This document shows positions 55,070-63,937 of a stretch of 64,000 nt of DNA, one piece after another. How positions within the stretch are numbered: position 1 is the first letter of the stretch; every line of letters begins with the position of its first letter. A program made the position numbers and the translations under genes. The DNA comes from Hormoscilla sp. GM7CHS1pb. Its GTDB lineage: Bacteria; Cyanobacteriota; Cyanobacteriia; Cyanobacteriales; Desertifilaceae. The notes under the pieces are model-generated. The model searched no databases, was not told the DNA's origin, and worked only from the letters and a program-made list of their open reading frames with translations. The stretch covers positions 1,178,001 through 1,242,000 of the forward strand of contig JACONN010000002.1 in NCBI GenBank assembly GCA_014323675.1, read 5' to 3'.

Positions 55070-55816
55070 CTATTCATAAAATGGCATGCATTTATTAATA
55101 CATGGCTCTAAAATATCTGGAATATTATTAATGTATTCTTGAGATTCCTGAAGAATACCAGTAGAATTAATAACTTTTTCACTAAAGTTTTCAAAAGTTG
55201 TATTTTCCCACGATAAAATATTCGTTTTTTTGTGCTCCCAATTAAGCATTTTTTCTGAAAACTTTACCCCTAATTTACTGCATAAAACTTTCAAATATTT
55301 TTGAGGATTTTTCACCAAATCGCCTGAGTCAATGACTAAAGGTTTTTCTCCTGTTATGTTCTCGATTTCTTTGAATAGTTGATAATGTTCTTCCCAACAG
55401 ACTCTAGATTCCGATTCTTCCCAGGCAAAACCGCTAGCTGTTCTGGCTTGCCAGTATGAAAGAACTGTTTCTCTTGGATTTCTAATTAAAAAGAAATTTT
55501 TAACTTGGGAAATCCAACTTTTGTCAAATTCTGGAAGTAGATGATTTGACATATGTTTTTGAAACGAAAAAGATTTTCCCTCTGGCAGATCGCCAGTTAG
55601 TTTTTTAACGATGCTTGAATAATTAGTGTCGGGATATCTTGATAAATAATCTGGTGCATAATAAAGCCGATCGTAGTCAGTAAAACTATTAACAAAGCAA
55701 CAACCATATAAAGGTTCATCATAGATAATGCAATCATCAATCTGCTCAAATGCTCGTGTTATTGCAGTTGAACGACTTCTCGGACAAGCCCACATAGCAA
55801 TATGTTTAGTTTTCAT
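55070..55816 (-). CDS. Sulfotransferase family protein
   Basis: 248 residues. PAPS-binding 5' loop WACPRSRSTAITRAFEQ (residues 9-25) and 3'-phosphate motif FLIRNPRETVLSYW (109-122). No signal peptide, so cytosolic. KFSEKMLNWEHKKTNILSWE near the end is typical of related sulfotransferases. It lies 59 bp upstream of the dioxygenase gene in transcription order. An O-sulfation of the dioxygenase product (a hydroxyl) is inferred, not shown. Notably AT-rich compared with its neighbours, suggesting separate acquisition. Confidence 0.85.
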   Translation of the reverse strand: MKTKHIAMWACPRSRSTAITRAFEQIDDCIIYDEPLYGCCFVNSFTDYDRLYYAPDYLSRYPDTNYSSIVKKLTGDLPEGKSFSFQKHMSNHLLPEFDKSWISQVKNFFLIRNPRETVLSYWQARTASGFAWEESESRVCWEEHYQLFKEIENITGEKPLVIDSGDLVKNPQKYLKVLCSKLGVKFSEKMLNWEHKKTNILSWENTTFENFSEKVINSTGILQESQEYINNIPDILEPCINKCMPFYE

Positions 55817-55891
55817 GACATTCTGAAATTGTGTTACAAGTTTACAAGTTTACAAGTTTACAAGTTGCAAGTACCCGGGAAAGCGACTGGA

Positions 55892-56749
55892 CTAATGCTG
55901 CAAGTCCATCATTCGAGTAAAACTTTTATCCCCACCATAGGCCCCACAAGCCTGTTCTAATACCTCAGACAGACGCTCTGAAAATTCTAAAGATGTTTTA
56001 AATGTTTGATTGAGTTCATCAATCAAACAGGCATCCTTGTGAGCTAAGTTCAAGGTAAAAGCAGGTCCTGGATTCCCTTCTAAAATAGAAGGAAGCAATT
56101 TTTCTGCCACCCAGCTACTCCCCGAACCCGCTTGAATCATCTTTGTCAGTTGCTGCGGGTCAATTCCTGCTTCTCTGCCCAAGGACAGTACCTCGCCCAG
56201 GGCTTTGGTATTAATGAAGCACAGATAATTAATCAACAACTTGGAAAGGATGGCATGGGAAAGTGGCCCCACATGATAAATTTGGGAACCAATGGCTTCC
56301 AATATCCCTTTAATTTTGTCAAAAGTCTCTCGATCGCCGCCAACAAACATGGATAGAGTACCAGTTTCAGCCCCCTTTGCCCCCCCTGAAACAGGCGCAG
56401 CAATAGAGGAGATGTCTCGTTCTCCAGCAAGGGTCGAAATCTTTTCCATGATTTCTATTGAATTGGTTCCAGTATCGAGCCAAATCGCTCCCGATCTTGC
56501 GCGAGCAATAACTCCAGCATCTCCCAACATCACAGATTCCAGTTGCTTTGGTCCTGGCAGACTGGTCATAATGACATCAGCATCCTCTGTCACCTCCGGG
56601 ATAGAATTGCGCCAAACAGCTCCAGCTGCTATTAAGGCTTCTGCTTTTTCTGGTTGGATGTCGTACACCAAAACATCAAACCCTCGATCGAGCAGATTAG
56701 CAACCATCCCACTGCCCATATTACCAAGACCAATAAATCCAATCCGCAT
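55892..56749 (-). CDS. 3-Hydroxyisobutyrate dehydrogenase family NAD(P)-dependent oxidoreductase
   Basis: 285 residues from ATG 56749 (GGAG seven bases upstream; a GTG at 56755 is less likely). Rossmann motif GFIGLGNMGSGM (4-15), substrate motif APVSGGAKGAETGTLS (118-133), catalytic Lys170 in SHAILSKLLINYL. Family members reduce or oxidise beta-hydroxy acids, glyoxylate or succinic semialdehyde. Next to a class III aminotransferase, a role in handling a semialdehyde or hydroxy acid is inferred. Gap to the aminotransferase: 34 bp. Confidence 0.9.
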   Translation of the reverse strand: MRIGFIGLGNMGSGMVANLLDRGFDVLVYDIQPEKAEALIAAGAVWRNSIPEVTEDADVIMTSLPGPKQLESVMLGDAGVIARARSGAIWLDTGTNSIEIMEKISTLAGERDISSIAAPVSGGAKGAETGTLSMFVGGDRETFDKIKGILEAIGSQIYHVGPLSHAILSKLLINYLCFINTKALGEVLSLGREAGIDPQQLTKMIQAGSGSSWVAEKLLPSILEGNPGPAFTLNLAHKDACLIDELNQTFKTSLEFSERLSEVLEQACGAYGGDKSFTRMMDLQH

Positions 56750-56783
56750 GGTCACTCTCCTATTTCATATCGTGATGGGCTTA

Positions 56784-58117
56784 TTAACCAACGTAGGCGG
56801 CATCAGCAATTTTCAAAGCATCGTCAATTATAGCAAAGCCTTCTTCAAGCTGCTCTTCATTGATGCAAAGTGGGGGGACATAAACACCCAGTTCCAGCGC
56901 ACGAGACCGTGCAGACCCAGATCCCGAAGACGGGCAGCAACTTTACCCATAACCACCATTTCGTGGGGTTTGGCATTCCAAGGGGCCATCGGTTCTCGCG
57001 TTTCTCGGTTCTTCACGCATTCTATGACTCCATACAGTCCCAAGCTGCGGACATCTCCCACCGATGGATGCTTGGCCTTCATTTCCTCTAGCTTTTCTGC
57101 CATGCGTATTCCCATAAGCCGGCTATTTTCCACCAGATTTTCTTCTTCATAAACCTCCATTGTCGCCAGGGCAACAGCGCAACCGATGGGATGACCGCTA
57201 AAGGTAAGCCCGCAAACAAAGGGGTTGGTTTCAAAATAATCGGCGATTTGCTGTCGTACTATCACCGCACCCATAGGAATATACCCGCAGGTGAGTCCCT
57301 TAGCCATCGCCATAATATCGGGAACTACTCCATAATGCTCGATCGCAAACATTTTCCCCGTGCGACCAAATCCTGCTATAACTTCGTCACAAATGAGCAA
57401 GATGCCGTGCTGGTCAGCATATTCCCGCAGGGCTTGCCAGTAACCATCGGGGGGAATAATAACGCCGTTGAAACCAGTAATAGTTTCCATCAGGATCGCC
57501 GCCACGTTTTCGGGCCCCTCAAACTCAATGGTTTGAATCACGTGATCGATGTAAACTTGGGGATTTCCTTCCGGTGCGTAGCCAAAAGGGCAACGGTAGG
57601 CATAGGGGTCGTGAACCCGAACTATCCCGCTAATAGTAGGTTCGTGAGCTAAGCGTCTGGGGTCTCCTCCCGCGATCGCGGCACCGAGGGTAGCGCCATG
57701 ATAGCTGCGATATCGGGTAACTATTTTATGCCGTCCCGTATACATACGGGCTATTTTAATGGCATTTTCAATCGCTTCAGCCCCACTCAGGGTAAAGAAA
57801 ACCTTGCTCAGATCCCCTGGTGTAATTTCAGCTAACTTAGCTGCTGTTGCCGCACGAATTTCTGTGGCCGTACCCGGATGGGCGAACGCGAGTCGATCGG
57901 CTTGGTCTTTTATGGCTGCGATCGCCTTGGGGTGACTGTGGCCAATATTCATATTGACATACTGGCTGGAAAAATCCAGGTACTTTTTGCCGTCTTTATC
58001 CCAGAAGTAAACCCCCTCAGCACGATCCATAACTATGGGATTTTGGATATTTTTCTGAGGTACCCAGGAAAAAAAGACGCGATCGCGATGAGTTTTGACA
58101 ATTTCTTCAGCGTTCAT
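56784..58117 (-). CDS. Class III aminotransferase, C-terminus frameshifted
   Basis: From MNAEEIVKTHRDRVFFSW. PLP Lys273 in AMAKGLTCGYIPM; ICDEVIAGFGRTGKMF (242-257). The opening VFFSWVPQKNIQNPIVMDRA and YLDFSSQYVNMNIGHSHPKA resembles taurine:2-oxoglutarate aminotransferases, so an omega-amino substrate (taurine, beta-alanine, GABA or similar) is inferred. The frame ends early at VFMSPHFASMKSSLKKALL. With one added base near 56880 it continues VPPLCINEEQLEEGFAIIDD and ALKIADAAYVG to TAA 56786-56784. The C-terminal loss is ~27 residues and may be a sequencing error in a C run. Confidence 0.85.
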
Positions 58118-58157
58118 TACAGTATTTCTAAGCAATTTCTGCTAATTGATGGTTGGT

Positions 58158-58308
58158 TATAGCGTTTCTCAAATTGATGTGGTACAGCATAATCCTTTAT
58201 TTGTCATTGCGAGGGGGGGGGAGACTAGCGAGTAACTTATGCTTTTATAGAGTTACCCCCCCGAAGCAATCTCCTACAACATATCACACTAATCTGAGAA
58301 CTGCTATA
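58158..58308. mobile_element. MITE with ~23-bp imperfect inverted ends and TA flanks
   Basis: TATAGCGTTTCTCAAATTGA-TGTGGTA on the left; the right end, inverted, is TATAGCAGTTCTCAGATTAG-TGTGATA. The TA flanks fit IS630/Tc1-type insertion. Interior: GTCATTGCGAGGGGGGGGG and a GAGTTACCCCCCC stretch. It lies in the biosynthetic cluster between the aminotransferase start and the methyltransferase stop. Confidence 0.8.
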
Positions 58309-58349
58309 TCATTTTTTCCGAAGTTGGGCAATAGTCCTGTTCTTGATTA

Positions 58350-59162
58350 CTACTCTGGTTTCCACGCAGGAAGAATACTCGAGAACGGAAAATCAACAAA
58401 GGATGTATATCCACTATCGAACCTCTGAGAATCTGGCACAAGTTCCAACGTGAAAGGTTCTAGCTTTGCTTGGGAAAACCAGACGCTTTCCAGCATCTGT
58501 AGGCAGGTTTGCTCTCCCCAGTGATAATGCCAAGATGTCTCCGTCTTTCCATCTGCTAGCTTCACATTACACTGGCACTGCTCACCTTCCTGGGTGTCCA
58601 CAGGGTTGCGCCCGCTGATGGGAGCCTGAAAGATGGAAACGCCCGCTCTGTAAGGTCGCTTTATGCTTGTTCGAGTCCATACATCATTATTAACCGCTAA
58701 AACCAGACGTCCCCCAGGACGGAGGTTCTCATAACAAGTTTGCGCCATACTCCGGAGTTCAGTCTTGTCCTTGGCATAACAAAATAGGCAGTGGGCAACC
58801 ACAACATCATAGTTGCCACCGTCCACAGCTCCCTGGGTCATGGCATCGCCCACGAGATATTGAATCCCCAAAGGCTCGGCAGCTTCGATTTCCCGTGCCA
58901 AGGCGATCATTCCACTGCTGATATCGCTGCCAAGAATGCTTGCCGAAGGATAAGCCTGCTTGAGTCCTCGTGCGATGGCTCCGGTTCCGCAGGAGAGCTC
59001 TAGTACCCGTTGACCCTCCACATCACCAACCGCTGCCACAAATAGCTCCTTTGCGGCCCTCCGATAGTCGGTCTGGAGGTACTCTTCAAACACATCGGCT
59101 ATGTCATTATCGTACTGGTATTTCAAGTTCTGATGACTTTTGACAACTTCTCGAGCATTCAT
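58350..59162 (-). CDS. Class I SAM-dependent methyltransferase (ToxA-like)
   Basis: 270 residues from MNAREVVKSHQNLKYQYDND; an in-frame start 42 bases upstream is unlikely. SAM motif I VLELSCGTGAIARGL (53-67), then GSDISSGMIALAREIEAAEP, VGDAMTQGAVDGGNYDVVVA and LRPGGRLVLAVNN. I recall closest similarity to toxoflavin-type N-methyltransferases; the substrate is unknown. Its first ten codons resemble those of the aminotransferase gene at both protein and DNA level. It is transcribed after the dimethylglycine-type methyltransferase. Confidence 0.85.
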   Translation of the reverse strand: MNAREVVKSHQNLKYQYDNDIADVFEEYLQTDYRRAAKELFVAAVGDVEGQRVLELSCGTGAIARGLKQAYPSASILGSDISSGMIALAREIEAAEPLGIQYLVGDAMTQGAVDGGNYDVVVAHCLFCYAKDKTELRSMAQTCYENLRPGGRLVLAVNNDVWTRTSIKRPYRAGVSIFQAPISGRNPVDTQEGEQCQCNVKLADGKTETSWHYHWGEQTCLQMLESVWFSQAKLEPFTLELVPDSQRFDSGYTSFVDFPFSSILPAWKPE

Positions 59163-59244
59163 GTTCTTTACCTTAAAATACACCACAGGGAGTATGGTGG
59201 GCATTCCCCACCCTACAATTACCTATTGAGCGACAAAAACTTAC

Positions 59245-60096
59245 TTATGGACGGCGAAAATGAAATAGACCCCATGTAAACATACCTTTCTCAGCCGATT
59301 CCACCCATTGACATAACCCATTCTTAGAAGACTCCAAAAATTCCGCCGTACATTTTTTGCTGAGTTCCTCGTAACGATCTATTACAGAATCCCTCAATTT
59401 CGTGTAATGGACGAGCAACTGATAGGATTTGTCGATCGTCTTGATGGATTCAAATCCCAGGCTTTGGGCTTTACTCGTATAAGATTGGAAAGACCCCAAA
59501 CGCTCGTGATGGATATTGACCCGTTGGAGTGAATCCTTTAAGGCTCCATCTGGACAATCATCCGCTTGCATAATATCCATGAACAGTAACTGTCCCCCTG
59601 GTTTTAGCACCCGATAGGCTTCTTCTAGGACTCGATCTTGTCCGTCAGTGTGAAACAGGGCATCCTGAGACCATACTAGATCGAAACTGGCATCGTCAAA
59701 AGGAATTTCCTTAAAATTGCCGAACACAATGTCAATCAGATTATCAAGACCCCGTTCGCGATTGCGCCGCTCATTTTCCTGATTTTGCTCTTCACTAATA
59801 TTGAGACAGGTGACGTGACAGCCATATTTCCCGGCCAAATGTCGTGCCGCCGGTCCATATCCGGCGCCTAGGTCGAGGACGCGGAAATCTGCACTGAGGT
59901 TTTCCGCTTGTTCTGCCATCCATTCAGTGGTTTTGGCCATAGCCTCTGCAATGGATCGGTCTGGATCGTCCTCGTAGATGCCTAAATTTAAGGTGTCGCT
60001 GCCAATGGCAATTTCATACAAATTCCGAGCATTTTCACTATTGTAATGTACTCGGGCGCGTTCTTTGGCTTGTTCGGAGTTGGCTGTTGTGGTCAT
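59245..60096 (-). CDS. Sarcosine/dimethylglycine N-methyltransferase-like protein
   Basis: 283 residues. SAM motif I FRVLDLGAGYGPAARHLA (71-88), then CHVTCLNISEEQNQENERRN, SFDLVWSQDALFHTDGQDRV, DIMQADDCPDGALKDSLQRV and a C-terminal MFTWGLFHFRRP. These match the second enzyme of the glycine-to-betaine N-methylation pathway in salt-tolerant cyanobacteria. The partner glycine/sarcosine methyltransferase is absent, so the amine methylated here may not be glycine. Upstream in the operon is glyA. Confidence 0.9.
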   Translation of the reverse strand: MTTTANSEQAKERARVHYNSENARNLYEIAIGSDTLNLGIYEDDPDRSIAEAMAKTTEWMAEQAENLSADFRVLDLGAGYGPAARHLAGKYGCHVTCLNISEEQNQENERRNRERGLDNLIDIVFGNFKEIPFDDASFDLVWSQDALFHTDGQDRVLEEAYRVLKPGGQLLFMDIMQADDCPDGALKDSLQRVNIHHERLGSFQSYTSKAQSLGFESIKTIDKSYQLLVHYTKLRDSVIDRYEELSKKCTAEFLESSKNGLCQWVESAEKGMFTWGLFHFRRP

Positions 60097-60160
60097 GGAA
60101 TCTACTTATCTCTGATGTTTTCGATGTGCAGTCAAAGCAAAGAAGAACTGGGGAAAGGGA

Positions 60161-61471
60161 TTAACTTTGAAGTTGGTATTGGGATTCGAGGGTAAATTTT
60201 GCCCCCTCTTCTGAGTAAATCGAATCGATGTGAGGATGTTGGCGGCACAATCGACTGACTTTCTCTCGAACCTTGGTGATGGTGCTAACCGTCGGTTCGC
60301 CGCTCAGCATTTTATCGATCAGATCGGCAATGCAATGCATTTCCTCGGAACCAAATCCCCTAGTTGTAATTGCGGCTGTTCCTACCCGAATGCCGCTGCA
60401 TACTGTAGCCTTCTGGGAATCGTAGGGAAGCATGTTTTTATTGACGGTAATCCTGACGCTAGCTAAGCGATCTTCAGCCTCCTTACCGGTGATGCCTTTA
60501 TCCCGTAGATCCAGAAGCATCAGATGGTTATCCGTACCGCCAGAAACCAGGCGAAATCCCCTTGCCATCAAATCTTCTGCTAATATCCTGGTATTTTCGA
60601 GAGTTTGAAGTTGAGAGGCCGCAAAGCTGCCAGACATGGCTTCTTTTAGCATCACGGCTTTAGCAGCGATCGCATGGACGTGAACGGCGCCTTGTACCCC
60701 AGGAAAGACGGCACTGTCAATCTTGCGAGCAAAGTCTGGTGCGGAATGTTTGCCCAGCAGTATCATACCACTGCGCGGTCCGCGCAAGGTTTTCTGGGTG
60801 CTAGTGGTGACGAAATGAGCGTGGGGAATGGGAGAAGGATGTAATCCAGTGGCAACTAATCCGCAGATGTGGGCCATATCAGCCAATAAAAACGCGCCCA
60901 CTGCATCAGCAATCTCCCGAAAGCGTTGGAAATCAATGATGCGGGGATAGGCACTGGCACCAGCAATAATCAGTTGAGGACGAATCTCTTTGGCTTTGGC
61001 TTCAATCCGATCGTAGTCTAGACGCTCGGTATCTGGATCTACGTGATAAAAATGACAGTCATAGTACTTACCTGTCATGGTAAATTTCGCACCATGGCTC
61101 AGATGACCCCCATGACCTAGATCCATCCCTAAGATGCGATCGCCCCTTTTGAGTACGGTAAGGTAAACCGCTTGATTTGCCTGGGAACCGGTGTATGGTT
61201 CGAGATTAGCATAGGCAGCTGCAAATAATTGTTTTGCTCGTTCAATGGCCAAGTTTTCCAGTTCATCTATATTCTCGCAGCCACTAAAGTAGCGTCGTCC
61301 GGGATACCCTTCAGCCACCTTGTTGGTCAGTATTGAACCGGTTGCTTCCAGAACAGCACGGCTAGTAAAGTTAGCCGAGGCAATTAATTCAATGTTATCT
61401 CTTTGACGCTGGCTTTCTCGATTGATAATCGCAAACACATCTGGATCTGAAGTCTGTAAATCTGCATTCAT
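60161..61471 (-). CDS. glyA: Serine hydroxymethyltransferase, cluster-associated
   Basis: 436 residues. PLP Lys227 in TTSTQKTLRGPRSGM; IELIASANFTSRAVLEATGS, TNKVAEGYPGRRYFSGCENI, LADMAHICGLVATGLHPSP. SHMT interconverts serine and glycine with folate, and can also cleave beta-hydroxy amino acids, including 3-hydroxy-trimethyllysine in carnitine synthesis. It is the first gene of a same-strand cluster, so it may be a specialised copy; whether the genome has a second glyA cannot be seen here. A promoter is expected within 61472-61600. Confidence 0.93.
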   Translation of the reverse strand: MNADLQTSDPDVFAIINRESQRQRDNIELIASANFTSRAVLEATGSILTNKVAEGYPGRRYFSGCENIDELENLAIERAKQLFAAAYANLEPYTGSQANQAVYLTVLKRGDRILGMDLGHGGHLSHGAKFTMTGKYYDCHFYHVDPDTERLDYDRIEAKAKEIRPQLIIAGASAYPRIIDFQRFREIADAVGAFLLADMAHICGLVATGLHPSPIPHAHFVTTSTQKTLRGPRSGMILLGKHSAPDFARKIDSAVFPGVQGAVHVHAIAAKAVMLKEAMSGSFAASQLQTLENTRILAEDLMARGFRLVSGGTDNHLMLLDLRDKGITGKEAEDRLASVRITVNKNMLPYDSQKATVCSGIRVGTAAITTRGFGSEEMHCIADLIDKMLSGEPTVSTITKVREKVSRLCRQHPHIDSIYSEEGAKFTLESQYQLQS

Positions 61472-61789
61472 AGCCAGCTCCTACCCGCTCTACTTAATCT
61501 GCTATTTTATATCATCTCGACAGTGGGAAGTTCTGAGTGCGAACTGCTTGTGTGAGAACTTCGCACTTCACTGTATATGCCTAATACCCTTTTGTCAAAC
61601 AACTATAACATAAGTTAGGACTGCTGCTACAGTAGATAGCCTGTAAGTCTCTCCCAGAGAGAGTTTCCCGTCACGGGGTGTTGGAAATGGATAGAGATGC
61701 TCCCGCGTCGAGTGCCGTGGCGAATAGTTGAATTTCGCCGGTGTTATAATGATTGAGGAAAATTTGTTTGCTCGTGCTGGACTAAACTT
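61472..61789. other. Divergent intergenic region
   Basis: Upstream of glyA on the minus side and of the thioredoxin-like gene on the plus side. Contains GAAGTTCTGAGTGCGAACT / AGAACTTCGCACTTC inverted sequences near 61528-61567 and no gene. Promoters were not resolved. Confidence 0.5.
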
Positions 61790-62236
61790 ATGGGAGAACG
61801 CTGCGGGAAAAATCGACCATTCACTTGCTGGATTAATCGCCATCGCCAGTGGAACTCGCTATCGATGGGGGCGATCGCCCTCGGGACGATCGCCCTGGGC
61901 GGTACGGTAGTATGGGAACTCCCTGTGGGGGTGCCGGCGGTGGCATCCTCTTCCAGATATAGAGGAAAACCCATTAGGAGAACTTCAAGTCCTGCTAAAA
62001 TAGCCCTGGCGCAACATCTCCAGCAGATAGGAGCCAAGATGTATGGCGCATATTGGTGCCATCACTGCCATAAGCAGAAGCAAATGTTTGGCAAACAGGC
62101 GATCGCCCGCCCAGCAGAGGTCTGCCAAGCAGCTGAGATAGAGGCATGGGAAATCAATGGCAAATTCTACACGGGCACGCAATCTCTGGAAAAACTAGCA
62201 AATTTATCAGGCTACCAGGGATCGCGCCAATTTTAG
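61790..62236 (+). CDS. Truncated thioredoxin-like paralogue of the VKOR fusion
   Basis: 148 residues. One hydrophobic stretch (MGAIALGTIALGGTVVWELP), then KIALAQHLQQIGAKMYGAYW, CHHCHKQKQMFGKQA and EAWEINGKFYTGTQSLEKLA. It mirrors the thioredoxin domain of the next gene, but with a deletion of the Cys-containing middle (LNYIECAPDG...CKTVGITGFPTW is reduced to IARPAEVCQAAEI). The redox motif CHHC remains. Start ATG 61790 is uncertain. Probably a decayed duplicate. Confidence 0.6.
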   Translation: MGERCGKNRPFTCWINRHRQWNSLSMGAIALGTIALGGTVVWELPVGVPAVASSSRYRGKPIRRTSSPAKIALAQHLQQIGAKMYGAYWCHHCHKQKQMFGKQAIARPAEVCQAAEIEAWEINGKFYTGTQSLEKLANLSGYQGSRQF

Positions 62237-62245
62237 GAGAGGATT

Positions 62246-63175
62246 ATGAGACGGATTCGTTCTACAAACCCAATGCATCGTCGGTCACGTCCGCTACTCG
62301 GGGCGATCGCCATAATAGGAGCCTTAGAAACTGCCTTGCTCGCGGTAGCTGAACTGACGGGAACTGCTGCGGCTGTCTGCCCTACCAGTGGCTGCAAGGA
62401 AGTCCTTTCCAGTCCCTATGCCACGGTTTTGGGACAGCCTTTAACCCTATTTGGCTTTCTAGGCTACACCAGCATGGCCATTATGGCGATCGCTCCCCTG
62501 CTAGTTAATGCAGACAAAAACGAGGAACTACGGGAAAACCTGGAACGCTGGACTTGGCTGCTGCTGTTTGGGGGGGCCACGGCGATGGCGGTGGGTAGCA
62601 GCTACCTAATGTATATCATGGCCTTCAAGATTGAGGCTTTCTGTCCTTACTGCGTTGTCTCAGCTTTATTGTCTGGGAGCATGTTGGTCCTGACCTTGGT
62701 TGGCCGCCCTTGGGAAGACATCGGCCAGCTATTGTTTACTGGAGTTATAGTAGGTATTGTGACATTAGTGGGGGCCTTAGGGGTCTATGCCAACGTTGAT
62801 AATCCCACCATCGTTAATAATCCCGCAGTCACAGACCGAAAGGCACCGCCAATAGTTACTACCACTTCCGGACCAGCAGAAATTGCTCTGGCCCGTCATC
62901 TGAAAAACATCGGGGCCAAAAAGTATAGTGCCTACTGGTGTCCCCACTGCCACGAGCAGAAACAGATGTTTGGTTCGGAAGCCGCGAGTCTGCTCAACTA
63001 TATAGAATGTGCGCCCGATGGGCTTTCTTCCCAGACAGAACTCTGCAAGACCGTTGGAATAACGGGCTTTCCGACTTGGGAAATCAACGGCCAATTATAT
63101 TCCGGCGTGCAATCCTTGTCCAAACTGGCTGATTTGTCTGGATATACCGGACCGCGCAACTTTCTCCAACGCTAA
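62246..63175 (+). CDS. Vitamin K epoxide reductase fused to a thioredoxin-like domain
   Basis: 309 residues behind GGAGAGGATT. VKOR domain: loop Cys45 and Cys50 (VCPTSGCKEVLSSPYATV), four membrane helices, and the active-site CPYC at 133-136. The C-terminal lumenal domain has CPHC (232-235) in AYWCPHCHEQKQMFG and GITGFPTWEINGQLYSGVQS. It forms disulfide bonds in exported proteins, with the quinone pool as electron acceptor, and is needed for photosystem assembly in some cyanobacteria. Confidence 0.94.
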   Translation: MRRIRSTNPMHRRSRPLLGAIAIIGALETALLAVAELTGTAAAVCPTSGCKEVLSSPYATVLGQPLTLFGFLGYTSMAIMAIAPLLVNADKNEELRENLERWTWLLLFGGATAMAVGSSYLMYIMAFKIEAFCPYCVVSALLSGSMLVLTLVGRPWEDIGQLLFTGVIVGIVTLVGALGVYANVDNPTIVNNPAVTDRKAPPIVTTTSGPAEIALARHLKNIGAKKYSAYWCPHCHEQKQMFGSEAASLLNYIECAPDGLSSQTELCKTVGITGFPTWEINGQLYSGVQSLSKLADLSGYTGPRNFLQR

Positions 63176-63285
63176 CAACCAGTGATGTGAGTGAGGAAAA
63201 TCACTGAAGGCGGAAGGAACGGTCACAGCAGCGATCGCAACCGGGATGCGATAGTAGATATATCAATGTTTGAGGTGCAAGTGCT

Positions 63286-63474
63286 ATGACTGGCTCATTG
63301 GACAAAAGTTCTGCCGCCCTGCATGCGATCGCCCTAACGATCGCCTTAGCTCTAATTTCTGGTCATTACAACTTTCAGAAAGTTCCCATAGCCAATAAAT
63401 TACCCGCCTTAGTAGTCCAGATAGAACCAGACGCAGCTACAACATATCCGGAAATCATGAAAATAATTAAGTAG
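63286..63474 (+). CDS. Small hypothetical protein with possible signal peptide
   Basis: 62 residues: LHAIALTIALALISGHYN is hydrophobic, then a short tail (PALVVQIEPDAATTYPEIMK). ATG 63286 is preceded by GAGGTG at 12 bases. No family recognised. Confidence 0.4.
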   Translation: MTGSLDKSSAALHAIALTIALALISGHYNFQKVPIANKLPALVVQIEPDAATTYPEIMKIIK

Positions 63475-63675
63475 TTATTACTCAGGTTAAGGCGCTATAA
63501 AAATTGAGTAAAACTACGATGAAAGGTATAAAAGCGATCGGGTGCGATAGAAAAGTAATAAAAATTAAGCAGACATCCACAGCACAATAGTTGGCTGTGG
63601 TTTTCTCTAAATATATAAGTTTAGTAAATCACCTTGTTTAAGCAAGAAAAAGCTCGCCAAATATCAAAGAAAATC

Positions 63676-63876
63676 TCAAAAAAAAGAGATAGAAATACTA
63701 TCAATAACTATCCCGATCCGATCGGTGAAAGAGGGGATAGTATGCATCACCCTCCCGATCTTTCCGGAACGGTATGGGTAGATCGCCTGACCATTTGCAT
63801 CTCTGATTTCAAAAGATACCAATCGCCAAGTTCCGATAAATTGATTGGGTGTCATTTTAATTCCTGATTTTTTCAC
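63676..63876 (-). pseudogene. Lipocalin-like protein, 5' remnant
   Basis: Minus strand MTPNQFIGTWRLVSFEIRDA then NGQAIYPYRSGKIGRVMHTI, the start of lipocalin-like (Lipocalin_5) proteins. After ..YPY the sequence departs from the family and ends quickly. Only the first ~40 residues are conserved. Confidence 0.55.
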
Positions 63877-63878
63877 AA

Positions 63879-63912
63879 TTGTCGAGAAGTTGAGTTCAAC
63901 TTCTCGACAATA
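63879..63912. terminator. Perfect hairpin between convergent or tandem genes
   Basis: ATTGTCGAGAAGTTGA-GT-TCAACTTCTCGACAAT, a 16-bp stem with a two-base core. It lies between the lipocalin remnant and the partial gene at the window end, both on the minus strand. A TTTTTTC stretch precedes it on the plus strand. Terminator or dispersed palindrome. Confidence 0.6.
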
Positions 63913-63937
63913 GAAATTACCGCGCTAGATTATATCT

